From positions 1 through 64,000 of the forward strand of contig JANCYW010000002.1 of the NCBI GenBank assembly GCA_026184775.1: a DNA stretch of 64,000 nt. The letters run 5' to 3'. Origin of the DNA: Cyanidium caldarium (Eukaryota; Rhodophyta; Bangiophyceae; Cyanidiales; Cyanidiaceae). Positions 37,781 through 47,080 of the stretch are shown in pieces (the first letter of the stretch is position 1; each line of letters opens with the position of its first letter). The notes beneath the pieces were generated by a model. The model did no database searches. It saw only the letters and a list, made by a program, of their open reading frames with translations, and was not told the DNA's origin. Made by a program: the position numbers and the translations under genes.

Positions 37781-39415
37781 ATGCTCGTCACGGAGACGCA
37801 GCTGGTGCTGGAGGACGGCACTTTCCAAGCGTGGAGCGCGCCCTTCAGCACCGACGGCGGGGAGGCCGCTGCCGACGAGGACGCCGCGGCCGCTCAGCCG
37901 TTCCTCGTCTTTGCCATCGTCGGTTGCCAGGGCAGCGGCAAGTCGACGCTGGCCAATGAGCTCTTCGGACTGCATTTTCCGGTGCTAGACGCCGCTCGGA
38001 CGGGTCGGCAGCGCACCACCGAGGGCATCTGGATCGCCGGTCGACAGCGCGACGGCGCCCAGCCGGCCTTGGTGGTGCTGGACGTGGAGGGCACGGACAG
38101 TCGAGAGCGTGGCGCTGCCGGACGTGGCTTCGAGTCGCGCACGACGCTGTTCACCCTGAGTGTGGCCGATGTGGTCGTTTTGAATATGTGGGTGCACGAT
38201 GTGGGCCGCCCGCGCGGCGCCAACTACGGCCTGTTGACCACGGTATTCTCCGAGACGCGACGTCTGGGAGACGGCAACCGCCTGAACCGCAGGCCGCGGT
38301 TGGTGCTGGCGTTGCGCGACTATGACGCAGACGAGCACAACCTGTCCGAGCTGAGTGCACTGTTGACGGACGATATCCTGAGGCTGTGGCGCGAGGCCAC
38401 CGACACTGCCGCCGAGCGCTTTCACGATTTTTTCGAACTCGATTTTTCTGCAGTGCCCAGCAAGATATTCCAGCCGGAGGCCTTTCGCCGCGCATGTGCG
38501 GCGCTTTACGAGCGAGAGGTGGCCGCGTGCCTGGCGCGGCTGGGTGCGCGGCCAAAGACGATTCGCCTCGAAGCGCTGAGCGTTGTCATGGAGGCCACTT
38601 GGGCGCAGCTGGACGAGAACCTCTCAGCCGGGCGCCAGGCCGACGGGCCGCCCATCGCTCTGATGGAGGACATGGCCGCCTATTATTATTGCGAGCGCAT
38701 CCGGCACGCGGTGCAGCGCGATGGCCAGCAACGACTGCACGAGCTGCGCTTGCTGCTGGTCTCCAGCTACGAACCGCCGCGAGACTTTGGCGAGCGTCTG
38801 CTCGAGGTGTATCGATCTGCCGCGAAGGAGTATCGCTGGCGCGCGCGACACTACAAAACCGCCAAGGCGGCGGAGACCAAGCGCCAGGAACTGGAGCGAT
38901 GGCTGTGCGCCCCGGAGGGCGGCCAGTTGTCGCAGCTGTTTCGGGAATATGTCGGCCTGACGTTCAGGTACTTTGCCGCCCGGTTCGACGACGACTTTGC
39001 CACCGTATTGGGCGGCACCCAGGACTTTGAGCGCCGCGCCGCTGCCATGCGACGCACCTGCTTGGACGCATTTGACGCGGCGGTAGCCCAACCGGCTGCC
39101 GTCGCAACCGAAGAGGTGCTCCCCGGAGCGGACCGCATCGTGCAGAGCGAGCGTAAGCGCTTGGAGCGCCAGATTGCCGAAGCCATCGACGAGCGGCAAC
39201 GACATGGCGAAGCCATGCTTCCCGCCCTCCAAACCTACGGCGACGTGGCGACAGGTCCGTCGCGGCGCCGCTCCAAGCCGGCGTGGTGGAAAGTGTTCCT
39301 CATCCGCGCGGCCATCCTGTACCTCAACTACTTGCAGGCCAAGGCGCAAGGCAACTCGCTGCAGAAAGCGCGCCGCCGCCGAGAGAAAGACTTGCCCATC
39401 GGGCCCACATTCTAA
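37781..39415 (+). CDS. RHD3/SEY1-family dynamin-like GTPase, shortened
   Basis: GTPase of the ER-fusion family. P-loop VGCQGSGKSTLANELFG (residues 47-63), switch region RTGRQRTTEGIW, G3 VLDVEGTDSRERG, then LFTLSVADVVVLNMWVHDVG and the G4-like ALRDYD all match RHD3/SEY1. The helical part is shorter than usual: the protein is 544 residues against about 750-850 in plants and yeast. Only one hydrophobic stretch, VFLIRAAILYLNYLQ (about 513-527), stands near the C-terminus instead of the normal hairpin of two. A basic tail (KARRRREKD) follows. Membrane fusion or tethering, probably at the ER, is inferred; another organelle is possible. Confidence 0.8.
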   Translation: MLVTETQLVLEDGTFQAWSAPFSTDGGEAAADEDAAAAQPFLVFAIVGCQGSGKSTLANELFGLHFPVLDAARTGRQRTTEGIWIAGRQRDGAQPALVVLDVEGTDSRERGAAGRGFESRTTLFTLSVADVVVLNMWVHDVGRPRGANYGLLTTVFSETRRLGDGNRLNRRPRLVLALRDYDADEHNLSELSALLTDDILRLWREATDTAAERFHDFFELDFSAVPSKIFQPEAFRRACAALYEREVAACLARLGARPKTIRLEALSVVMEATWAQLDENLSAGRQADGPPIALMEDMAAYYYCERIRHAVQRDGQQRLHELRLLLVSSYEPPRDFGERLLEVYRSAAKEYRWRARHYKTAKAAETKRQELERWLCAPEGGQLSQLFREYVGLTFRYFAARFDDDFATVLGGTQDFERRAAAMRRTCLDAFDAAVAQPAAVATEEVLPGADRIVQSERKRLERQIAEAIDERQRHGEAMLPALQTYGDVATGPSRRRSKPAWWKVFLIRAAILYLNYLQAKAQGNSLQKARRRREKDLPIGPTF

Positions 39416-39614
39416 AAGCGAAGGAGCGGCGGGGTCGATTGCGAGCGCTGCCCGCCACGAGATTCCCGTGCACACGCGGTGACGGTGATGGCTGCTGCGG
39501 CCCGCGCCGCAGCAGTCGCTGAGGCAGTGAGCCGTCCAGCCGGCGTGTATGCGCCCGCCCGCCACCCATCCCATCCAAGTCGAACACCGAGCCTGCCGTT
39601 TCTACACGGCGGTC

Positions 39615-39980
39615 TCAGCGACTCGCACCGCTCTGCCGAAACAGCGGGCTGATGAGGATCAACGTGTCGCCGCGCACGAACACCAGCGGCAGCTTCCGTT
39701 TTCGGGTGCGCACGATCTGCTCAAACGTCTCCTCGTCGACCTCTGTGCTCATCACCGTCTCTTCGGCGTCGCCGACCACCATGTTCAAGTGCTGGTCGTA
39801 GCCGTGCAGCCGCCCGACCAACTCGCGCTCCCCACGCAACTTCACGTACACCAGCTCGTCCAGACACAGCCGCACCAGATCGCTCGGCTCTCCCAGGATG
39901 CTCCCGCCAGTCAGAGCCCCATTGGTGCTGGCGCCCTCCGCAGCACTGCCCGCGCTTTGCATAAAATGCGTCGCTGGCAC
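39615..39980 (-). CDS. LSM3: U6 snRNA-associated Sm-like protein LSm3
   Basis: Small Sm-fold protein (121 residues) of the LSm2-8 ring that binds U6 snRNA and the LSm1-7 ring of mRNA decay. Sm1 motif: [20 protein letters not shown], then [20 protein letters not shown]. Sm2 motif: [18 protein letters not shown]. The [13 protein letters not shown] wording is typical of LSm3. The N-terminal 30 residues are Ala/Gly/Ser-rich. It is divergent from the chlorophyll synthase gene across about 435 bases. An active spliceosomal LSm ring implies that some introns persist in this genome even though none is evident here. Confidence 0.93.
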   Translation of the reverse strand: MPATHFMQSAGSAAEGASTNGALTGGSILGEPSDLVRLCLDELVYVKLRGERELVGRLHGYDQHLNMVVGDAEETVMSTEVDEETFEQIVRTRKRKLPLVFVRGDTLILISPLFRQSGASR

Positions 39981-40414
39981 TGAACGTGGTCGCAGCGGGA
40001 TGCCGACGAAAGCGCCGGACGAGTTGCGCAGTCGGGTTCCCGGTTCCCCCGGGGGAATGAAGTCCGCCTGACCGACTCACCGCGGATACACACACATGCA
40101 AAGGAGACGCTCGTTGCAATGACGAGTCGGAGCGTGTTGTTATGAGAAAATTCACAATCGTGCGTCAACGTCAGATACTTGAGAGGTGCCATCGAGCTCA
40201 ACACTCGTGCCAGCATTCTCTCCCACTCAGCGTGCACTCACACCATCCCCTTTCACTTCACTGTGTGTTGCTGCTTCTCTGTTGCCCTCCCGTTCGTTCC
40301 GTTTCCGTCCCTATCGGCGCTTCCCGCACCCGTCGCGCGCCGTCGCGGTGCTTCGTCGGCTCGTTCGGAGCGTCGCCCGAGGCAACCGTCACCGTGTTGC
40401 GTCGGTGTTGCAAC
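39981..40414. other. Divergent intergenic region LSm3/ChlG
   Basis: About 430 bases. The ChlG frame is open to an ATG at 40,142, but the stretch before 40,415 is Cys/His/Ser-rich and not transit-like. No other feature supported. Confidence 0.5.
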
Positions 40415-41575
40415 ATGGGGCGGGCGGCGTTTTGTTCCCCTGCGACAGTTCCATGGCGGCCGGCACTGGCGTCCCGGTCACCATGGCGGTGTGCGGGACG
40501 AGTGACGGGGCGGTGGCGCCGGGCACGCACGGCCGGCCGGCCGGCGACGGTGCGCATGGCCACCGGCCCGGAGGAGCCGCCGACGTCGACTACCCCGTCC
40601 GAGGCGCAGCGGGGCGCGCGCGACGAGTCGTTGCGGCAGTTGCTGGGCATGCGTGGCGCCAGAGTGGAGAAGAACGTTTGGAAAGTGCGGCTGCAGCTCA
40701 TGAAGCCGGTGACTTGGATCCCGCTGGTGTGGGGCGTGGTGTGCGGCGCGTTTGCGTCGGGCGCGTACCAATGGAACGACCCGTCGGATATCGTCAGACT
40801 GCTCTTGTGCATGGTGCTTTCGGGGCCGCTCCTCGCTGGTTACACGCAGACGCTCAACGACTGGTACGATAAAGACATCGACGCGGTGAACGAGCCGTAT
40901 CGACCCATACCGTCGGGGGCGATCGGCGAGGGGCAGGTGGTGGCGCAGATCCTGGTGCTCCTGTTCGCCGGACTCGGTTTGGCGTACGGTCTGGACGTAT
41001 GGCAGGGCCATTCGGTCCCGTATGTGCTCAGCGTGGCCGCACTGGGCAGCTTTCTGGCGTACATCTACTCGGCGCCGCCGCTGAAGCTGAAGCAGAACGG
41101 TTGGCTGGGCAACTACGCGCTAGGCGCGTCGTATATCTCGCTGCCGTGGTGGGCGGGGCAGGCGCTGTTCGCCGACCACGGGGTGGACTGGAAGACAGCG
41201 GTACTGACGTTGTTCTACTCGCTCGCCGGCCTCGGCATTGCCATTATCAACGACTTCAAGTCCATCGAGGGCGATCGGCAGCTCGGCCTGGCCAGCCTGC
41301 CGGTGGTGTACGGAGTGGACCGCGCCAAGTGGATATGCGTCGGCATGATCGACACCTTTCAACTGCTGGTGGCGGCCATCCTCGCAGGCATCGGCGAGCA
41401 GAAGTATGCGGCGGCGCTGCTAGGCCTCATCCTGCCGCAAGTCTACCTGCAGTGGAAGTTCTTCTTGCCGGACCCGATGAAGAACGACGTCAAGTATCAG
41501 GCGGCCGCGCAGCCGTTCCTGGTATTGGGCATTCTGGTGACTGCACTGGCCGTCGGTCATCACGGCCCGCTCTGA
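40415..41575 (+). CDS. chlG: Chlorophyll synthase (ChlG)
   Basis: Membrane prenyltransferase that esterifies chlorophyllide with phytyl or geranylgeranyl diphosphate, the last step of chlorophyll a synthesis, in the thylakoid or inner envelope. Seen: KPVTWIPLVWGVVCGAFASG, the first Asp-rich motif NDWYDKDIDAVNEPYRPIPS, the second around INDFKSIEGDRQLGLASLPV, YIYSAPPLKLKQNGWLGNYA, and about nine hydrophobic helices. The preferred start gives MGRAAFCSPATVPWRPALAS followed by an Arg-rich stretch of about 70 residues, a plausible plastid transit peptide with early Phe. Together with ChlM this makes two chlorophyll-pathway genes in the window. Confidence 0.96.
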   Translation: MGRAAFCSPATVPWRPALASRSPWRCAGRVTGRWRRARTAGRPATVRMATGPEEPPTSTTPSEAQRGARDESLRQLLGMRGARVEKNVWKVRLQLMKPVTWIPLVWGVVCGAFASGAYQWNDPSDIVRLLLCMVLSGPLLAGYTQTLNDWYDKDIDAVNEPYRPIPSGAIGEGQVVAQILVLLFAGLGLAYGLDVWQGHSVPYVLSVAALGSFLAYIYSAPPLKLKQNGWLGNYALGASYISLPWWAGQALFADHGVDWKTAVLTLFYSLAGLGIAIINDFKSIEGDRQLGLASLPVVYGVDRAKWICVGMIDTFQLLVAAILAGIGEQKYAAALLGLILPQVYLQWKFFLPDPMKNDVKYQAAAQPFLVLGILVTALAVGHHGPL

Positions 41576-41875
41576 GCGGGTTCCCGGAGCGCGGCGAGGT
41601 GCCCGCGTGCCGGTGGTCCTTTTGCGACGCCCACCCTCCGGGAGGTGCTGCGACGGCCGGTCGACCTCTCGCAGGCCCTGGTTGCGCTGGGCAACGACAC
41701 CGCGTCACCTGCCGGCCTCGGACGTCGCCAGCAACTCCCGTCGGCGACGTGGTGGCCGGCTGGCACCGACGGGCCCCGGCGTCGTGATTGGCATCGACGC
41801 TTTCGCATCGTCGGCTGACGACGCGCGGTCACGGCGCGCTCTTGTCGTTCCGCGGTTTGGCAGCGTGAACGTGCC
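41576..41875. other. Intergenic region ChlG/BRE1
   Basis: Exactly 300 bases between two + strand genes; nothing identifiable. Confidence 0.5.
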
Positions 41876-43912
41876 ATGGCGAAGCGGCCGCGTGCGGACG
41901 CGGTGAATCTGGAAGCTGATGGACCGGATGAGAATGGCGAGGTGCGACTGCTAAAGTATCAGCGCGAGCAGATCGCGGAGGAGTCTCGAGCGCGCCTGAC
42001 GGAGCTGGAACGCCTTCGCGGGTACGTCCAGCAGCTGCAGCGGCGAGTCGGCGAGCATGCGGTCGCTAGCGGTGGCGGTCTGGAGCTCAATGAGCATCAA
42101 CGCCTGGCAGCTGCGGGTGTGGCGGCGCGAGAGCGCGCACAGCAGTTGGAGAATGAGTTGGAAGACGCGCGACAGGCGCTGGCGCAGTTGCGTCGGGCGA
42201 CGGTGCGGAAATCGTTCGGCATTTTCGCGACGGAGAGTGGCGAGGGCGACGAGCGCCCGACCGAAGCCGCGCAACCGGGGAAGGATGTGGCGTCTGCGCC
42301 GGCGGCAACGGAGGCGCCGGCAGAGGCAGCGGCCGCCACCCCGGCGGCTGCCGACGCGGATCGCGACGACGCGGCTGCGAAGGCGGCTGAAGAGCGCGCC
42401 CGCGAAATAGAAGAGCTGAAGCTGCAGTGTGAGCGGCTGGCGGTGGAGCTGGAGGACGAGAAGCAGGCACGGGCGGCACTGGCGGCCGACATCGAGCGCT
42501 ACACCGACGAAAAGGCGGAGCTGGCCGGGGAGCTGGAGCTGGCGCGCAGCATGGCGCGGGCACCCAGCGAGGAGGCCATGCGGACGTCGGCGGCTTTCAA
42601 AGCGATGGAGGCGCATCTTCTGTTGTTGCTGCGCGCCGAGCAAAAGTGGATGCAGGATCGCGAGCAGTTGGTGCGCGAGCGCGATGAGCTACTGGTCGGC
42701 AGCCATCAGCAGCGCTCTGGTGAGGAGCAGCGCCTGACGACGGAGCTGGAAAATCTGAAGCGCCGCCTGTCCGAAAAGGCTGCCGAGATCGAGCACCTCA
42801 AGGAGACCACCGCCAAGTGGCAGATGATGTACGAGGAGAAGAAGAAGATCGCCTTCGATCCGGCGGTCATAGAGGAGACGCTGGCGCGTCTGAAAGCGTC
42901 ACAGTCGCGCAATCAACAGCTGGAGTCGGCGCTGCACGAGCGCCGCGCCGCGCAGAGCGTAAGTTGGCCGGAGCGCAAGAGCGGCGAGATGCATGTCGAC
43001 GCGGGCGCCGACCACGACCGGCCGGGGTCACCGGCGGCAGATCGCGGCGATCCTGACGCGGTCACGGGCACGGATACTAACCACCGAATCGCATCGGGCG
43101 ATGGACGGCCGCAGAGCAACGGACCCGAGGCCGCCGAGTACTTGGCGGAGATCGAAGCGTTGTCCGCGTCGGTGTCGGCAGCCGAGGCCAACGTGGTGAA
43201 ACTATCGGAGCGGCTGGCCGAGAAGGAGGCAGCGTTGGGCAAAGTGCTTGCCGAGCGGCTGAAGCACATGCAACAGCAGCTCACCTTGAAGGAGCAGCTC
43301 CGCGTGGAGACCAGTCGAGCCGAAAAAGAACGCGAGCTGGCGCAGCAGCTGAGCACCTCGTTGGCGGCGGCGCGGAACCAGAGCGCCGAGTTGCAGCAAC
43401 AGCTGAACCGAATGTCGGAGGAGATGCGCGTGGTGCGACGTCAGGCGGAGTTGGCGCGCCGTGGCGCTGAGAAGAGCGCCGCCGAAGCCTCGCGCGAGAA
43501 AGCGCTGGCGGAGGCGGCGCGCACCGAGACGGCGACGCTCCAAAAGGCGGCCGCCGGGCAGCGCTCCGACATCGAAAGGCTGAAGGAGCGCGTGCGCGCC
43601 GCCGAGGAGCAGCGAGCCGTGGCCGACCGGCGAGCCGCGCGAGCCGAACGCGACCTGGAGGTGATGCGCCATCGTCGCGGCGCTACCGGCGGCGGCCACG
43701 ACAACTGGCAAGAGCAGATGCTGGAGGAGATGCGCCGCAAACTCTTCTGCACCGTCTGCAAGAGCCAAGAGAAGCAAGTGGCCCTCAGCCGTTGTCTGCA
43801 CATGTTCTGTCGCGACTGCGTGCAGCAGAATATCGCCAACCGGAACCGCAAGTGCCCACTGTGCGGCGAGCGCTTTGGCGCCGACGACGTGCGACCGATC
43901 TTCTTCGTGTAA
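41876..43912 (+). CDS. BRE1: BRE1-type RING E3 ubiquitin ligase
   Basis: A 678-residue, almost wholly coiled-coil protein with a C-terminal C3HC4 RING (Cys625 to Cys663): CTVCKSQEKQVALSRCLHMF, CRDCVQQNIANRNRKCPLCG, then ERFGADDVRPIFFV. The last stretch, FGADDV followed by a hydrophobic end, is the BRE1/RNF20 pattern. BRE1 monoubiquitinates histone H2B with the E2 RAD6, linking transcription elongation to histone methylation. Heptads run through residues 25-110, 175-330 and 420-610. Ala-rich (about 135-170) and Asp/Gly-rich (about 370-420) linkers separate them. The start MAKRPRADAV gives a basic nuclear-signal-like N-terminus. Confidence 0.92.
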   Translation: MAKRPRADAVNLEADGPDENGEVRLLKYQREQIAEESRARLTELERLRGYVQQLQRRVGEHAVASGGGLELNEHQRLAAAGVAARERAQQLENELEDARQALAQLRRATVRKSFGIFATESGEGDERPTEAAQPGKDVASAPAATEAPAEAAAATPAAADADRDDAAAKAAEERAREIEELKLQCERLAVELEDEKQARAALAADIERYTDEKAELAGELELARSMARAPSEEAMRTSAAFKAMEAHLLLLLRAEQKWMQDREQLVRERDELLVGSHQQRSGEEQRLTTELENLKRRLSEKAAEIEHLKETTAKWQMMYEEKKKIAFDPAVIEETLARLKASQSRNQQLESALHERRAAQSVSWPERKSGEMHVDAGADHDRPGSPAADRGDPDAVTGTDTNHRIASGDGRPQSNGPEAAEYLAEIEALSASVSAAEANVVKLSERLAEKEAALGKVLAERLKHMQQQLTLKEQLRVETSRAEKERELAQQLSTSLAAARNQSAELQQQLNRMSEEMRVVRRQAELARRGAEKSAAEASREKALAEAARTETATLQKAAAGQRSDIERLKERVRAAEEQRAVADRRAARAERDLEVMRHRRGATGGGHDNWQEQMLEEMRRKLFCTVCKSQEKQVALSRCLHMFCRDCVQQNIANRNRKCPLCGERFGADDVRPIFFV

Positions 43913-44140
43913 ACCGCGGAGCGTCCATCAATTAGGAGAGCGTTGGTGCGGACAAAAGGCGCCGATAGCAATGAGGAGCACAGGCAGTTGGTGCTCGCCA
44001 CCAACGCCCGCCCGGCATCGAGAGGCAAATGAAGGACACTGTGCCCGTGTGCGGAGCATGTCGGCGACGGCGTCGTGTCCGAATCGCCTTGGAGTCGCCC
44101 CACACCGCGACGCCGCATTCAGGGTCTGCGCCCGCGTCCG

Positions 44141-45010
44141 CTATTTAGCATTGGCCGGCAGCGGGAACATGGTAAACTCCAGCGGCCGGCGCCGGTCAGC
44201 ATCCTCCTTGTCGGGTGTCGAGGCGTCCTGCGCCGGCCCGCCCCCGCCGGCCCCACTCGCAGCATTGTCGTTGCCAAAGTGACCGCTATGCAGTTGTCCA
44301 TGGGCGCTGAGTGTGTCGCGCGCTCTGGCCAGCAGCTGCATCGCCTCGGCCTGCAAACGGCCTTGGCCGCGCTTGAACACGATGAACACGCGCAATCGCA
44401 TGCCCGACTCGAGGAATTGTCGAGCGCGCGCCATCTTCTGCTGAAAGTCGTGCTCGCCGGTGGCCGGCGAGAGTCGCAGCTCCTTCATGACCTGCGCCCG
44501 CTGCAACTTTCTCTCCTTGGCACGCCGCTCCTCTTCCTTGCTCTGCAACTCGTGCAGATGCTGCCGGGCATTGGGCATCAATTTGCACACCGCGTGCGGC
44601 TTGGCCTGCGGCGCCACCTCCACCAGATCGAGCCCCGCATCGGCAGCGCGCCGCAGCGCCTCGGTCACCGTCATGACCCCCACGCGCTGCCCTCGCTCGT
44701 CCACCAACAGGCATTGCAGAGAGCGTGGGATATCGGCGTTCATGTGCGGTCGGCGCGTCGACGACTGCCTTGCTGCCAACCCTGCCGCAGCGGTGTTGGA
44801 CGCGGAGGCCGTTTGGGTGAGGATGGGCGGCGGGCGGTAGTCCGTGCACGGCGCGGTGAGGCGAACGTCGCGCGCCGGCAGGTCATCGAGCCGGACACAC
44901 CGGGCAAACGGTTGTTGTGCGGCTGGCGAGCGCAACCTGCTGAGTCGATCTGCATGTCGCACTCGCTGCGCCAGCCGTCGCCCACCTACTGCGCGGGCGA
45001 TCCGCAGCAT
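44141..45010 (-). CDS. Organellar translation initiation factor IF-3
   Basis: Bacterial-type IF-3, which keeps the small ribosomal subunit free and checks start codons. The N-domain shows ADIPRSLQCLLVDERGQRVG, VMTVTEALRRAADAGLDLVE and VAPQAKPHAVCKLM. The linker is Lys/Arg/Glu-rich. The C-domain shows VMKELRLSPATGEHDFQQKM, ARQFLESGMRLRVFIVFKRG. The N-terminus MLRIARAVGGRRLAQRVRHA, Arg-rich and free of acids apart from one Asp soon after, points to mitochondria; a plastid location cannot be excluded. The extra C-terminal 60 residues are Gly/Asp-rich and end PLEFTMFPLPANAK. An in-frame ATG 15 bases upstream (45,025) is also possible. Confidence 0.88.
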   Translation of the reverse strand: MLRIARAVGGRRLAQRVRHADRLSRLRSPAAQQPFARCVRLDDLPARDVRLTAPCTDYRPPPILTQTASASNTAAAGLAARQSSTRRPHMNADIPRSLQCLLVDERGQRVGVMTVTEALRRAADAGLDLVEVAPQAKPHAVCKLMPNARQHLHELQSKEEERRAKERKLQRAQVMKELRLSPATGEHDFQQKMARARQFLESGMRLRVFIVFKRGQGRLQAEAMQLLARARDTLSAHGQLHSGHFGNDNAASGAGGGGPAQDASTPDKEDADRRRPLEFTMFPLPANAK

Positions 45011-45538
45011 TTCCCACGGATGCAACAGCCGAGTTGCTCGCCTGCACAGGTGATGCCCTCAACGCGTCTGCCCTCTTACCGACTCTGGTTCGCTGACCGC
45101 CTCCGCGAGACCGAGAACCAGTAACCACCTGCCCAGTCGCTCCGCGACAACTGGTCGACTCTGCACCACGGCATTCGCCTCTGCCGCAAGCGGTTGCTCT
45201 CGTCAACCCTGCCAGAGGGGCTTCCAGTCTCTCTACACACCTGATCCGACACACACACACACACACACACACCCGACGACTCGTCGCCGCGTTGCCCGGC
45301 GCGCGTTGATGGATTGGCGCGCGCTTACAGACGAGGCGCCGAGGGCAGACTCGTTTACTCGATGTGCCCGGTGTGACGCTTGGAGACTCGGGAGAAGAGG
45401 CGACCAAGCGCTGCATACACGAAACGAGTTGACACATGTCGTCGTCGCTTTGCTGAAGGCAGTCCTCAGCGTCGCGATATTCACCAGGGACCTGCCAATC
45501 CAGCATTCCGCAAAGGCAGCCCGCTCATCGGCTGCTAT
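45011..45538. other. Intergenic region IF-3/RPA43
   Basis: About 530 bases between two - strand genes. It contains a (CA)12 run at about 45,249-45,273, similar to the one near 13.8 kb. No gene supported. Confidence 0.5.
45249..45273. repeat. (CA)n microsatellite
   Basis: About twelve perfect CA/AC dinucleotides in the promoter-side gap of the IF-3 gene. Confidence 0.95.
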
Positions 45539-46705
45539 TCACCACTCGTTATGGCGGCGGCGCTCGCGGTGACGCACATCCCCAGTGGAACGTTTGGGTG
45601 CATGCGCAGCATGATGCGCTCGCTTGCCGGACACTTTCTGCAAGAGCTCGGCCAGCGGGTCATCGTCGATGTCGGACACGCCCATCAGCAGCTCGTCGGC
45701 CAACGCTCGAGGCGACGGATGTCGTGGCAGCGTTGGCGACGCTGCATCATAGCCGGGGCCTGCGGGTGACGGCGATGCCCCCGCGGCACTGCTCCACGCC
45801 GCCCATTCTTGCAGCAGAGCGTCGTCGGCGTCCGGTCCGGACGCGGCCGTCGACGGCGCCTTTCGGCTGGCCACCGGCGTCGATGCAGTCGCCACCGCCG
45901 GTCGGTGCCACGGAAACACCGCCTCGGGCACTTGCATCAGCACAGCGCGATCTGTGGTGCCCTCCGAGACCGCGCGCGCGGTGCGCAGAAATGCCGGCAC
46001 CTCCGCGTCCAGTTGCGCGGCCGCGTCCGCGTCGAATTCGTCCGCCTCTGCCAGTCGCAGCACCGCTTGCGCCCGTCGCTCCGACTTGCTGCCTTTCGTG
46101 CCTTTCGCATACATGCTGCCGCGAATGAGGAACATGCCGTTGAGCGCATACTGCACGCCTTTGACGCGAAAGCGCACCACTTGTCCGACGTGCAGATCCG
46201 GCGATACCTCCGACAATTCGGCGGACCCATCGAGGCGCCGCCACACCCCATTTTCCAGTCGGTACTTGCCCGGAATGTCCTCTCTCCCGATGGAGGCGTG
46301 GAAAACACCGTACACACGGAGGGCGATGTGGCGCGCGCCCAGAAACACGACACGCCCGGGCAGCCAGACCGGCTCGGCGGTGGTCGTCTGCGGCCGCGGC
46401 ACTACCGGTGCCGTGGACGACAGAGGCGCGAAAAGCAGCGCCTCTACCTGTAGCCGCAGGTGCAGGAAACCCCAATCGGACACGCGCAGCGCCGGCGCAG
46501 TCGGATCCACCGACTCCGCGTCCGATAACGGCAAAAAAGCCACACGCGTAATCCGGACCGGCGCGCCGCGCAGCCATCTGTCGTACATCAGCAGCCGCGC
46601 CCGCACGCTCTGCCGAATGGCCTCGCGGAATGCCTCTCGCGAACGCAAAGTCGCCGGCGTCAGCGACAGGCGCTCCTCCAGCGTCTGCCGTCGCCACGCC
46701 GACAT
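45539..46705 (-). CDS. Probable RNA polymerase I subunit RPA43
   Basis: The 388-residue protein has a Rpb7/RPA43-like two-part core. An N-terminal tip domain contains LMYDRWLRGAPVRITRVAFL and a LHLRLQVEALLFAP strand. An OB-type domain follows with WLPGRVVFLGARHIALRVYG, VFHASIGREDIPGKY, VWRRLD and HVGQVVRFRVKGVQYALNGM, then FLIRGSMYAKGTKGSK. The GVFHASI and IP wording and the late VGQVVRFRV strand fit Pol I RPA43 better than Pol II RPB7. The C-terminal 150 residues are Ala/Pro/Asp-rich and end in a basic RHRERRRHNEW. The start MSAWRRQTLEERL at 46,705 is preferred; an in-frame extension reaches 46,882. The family assignment is by pattern only. Confidence 0.55.
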   Translation of the reverse strand: MSAWRRQTLEERLSLTPATLRSREAFREAIRQSVRARLLMYDRWLRGAPVRITRVAFLPLSDAESVDPTAPALRVSDWGFLHLRLQVEALLFAPLSSTAPVVPRPQTTTAEPVWLPGRVVFLGARHIALRVYGVFHASIGREDIPGKYRLENGVWRRLDGSAELSEVSPDLHVGQVVRFRVKGVQYALNGMFLIRGSMYAKGTKGSKSERRAQAVLRLAEADEFDADAAAQLDAEVPAFLRTARAVSEGTTDRAVLMQVPEAVFPWHRPAVATASTPVASRKAPSTAASGPDADDALLQEWAAWSSAAGASPSPAGPGYDAASPTLPRHPSPRALADELLMGVSDIDDDPLAELLQKVSGKRAHHAAHAPKRSTGDVRHRERRRHNEW

Positions 46706-47080
46706 GCCTACCGCGACGCCGCTCGAAAGATGACGGTGTCTCGCATCGGTCGCTCCGCGCACACAGGGCGTCCTCAGTCGTGCAACTCTATTCCGTGCAG
46801 GCAGCACTCGCGCGTGCCGTGTACAGCGCAACGGTCGCGTCTGACGCACCCGACAAGACCCGCAACCCAGCAGCAGGGACACCGTTCCAGAATCGTCGCT
46901 TTACCCGAGTCGCCGCGTCTGCTGGGCCATGCCTCCACATAAATATACACAGTGCCGGAAGCAACTGTTGCCCTCCTGCTCATACGACTTGTATCTACCA
47001 CAAGTCCCTTTCCCGTGCTTCCGCGACGCGTTAGCGGTCCGTCGACGCCCCGCATTCCCCGCCGCTCTCCCCATCACCGC
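46706..47080. other. Intergenic region RPA43/coiled-coil gene
   Basis: About 375 bases between two - strand genes; it presumably holds the RPA43 promoter. Nothing else seen. Confidence 0.5.
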
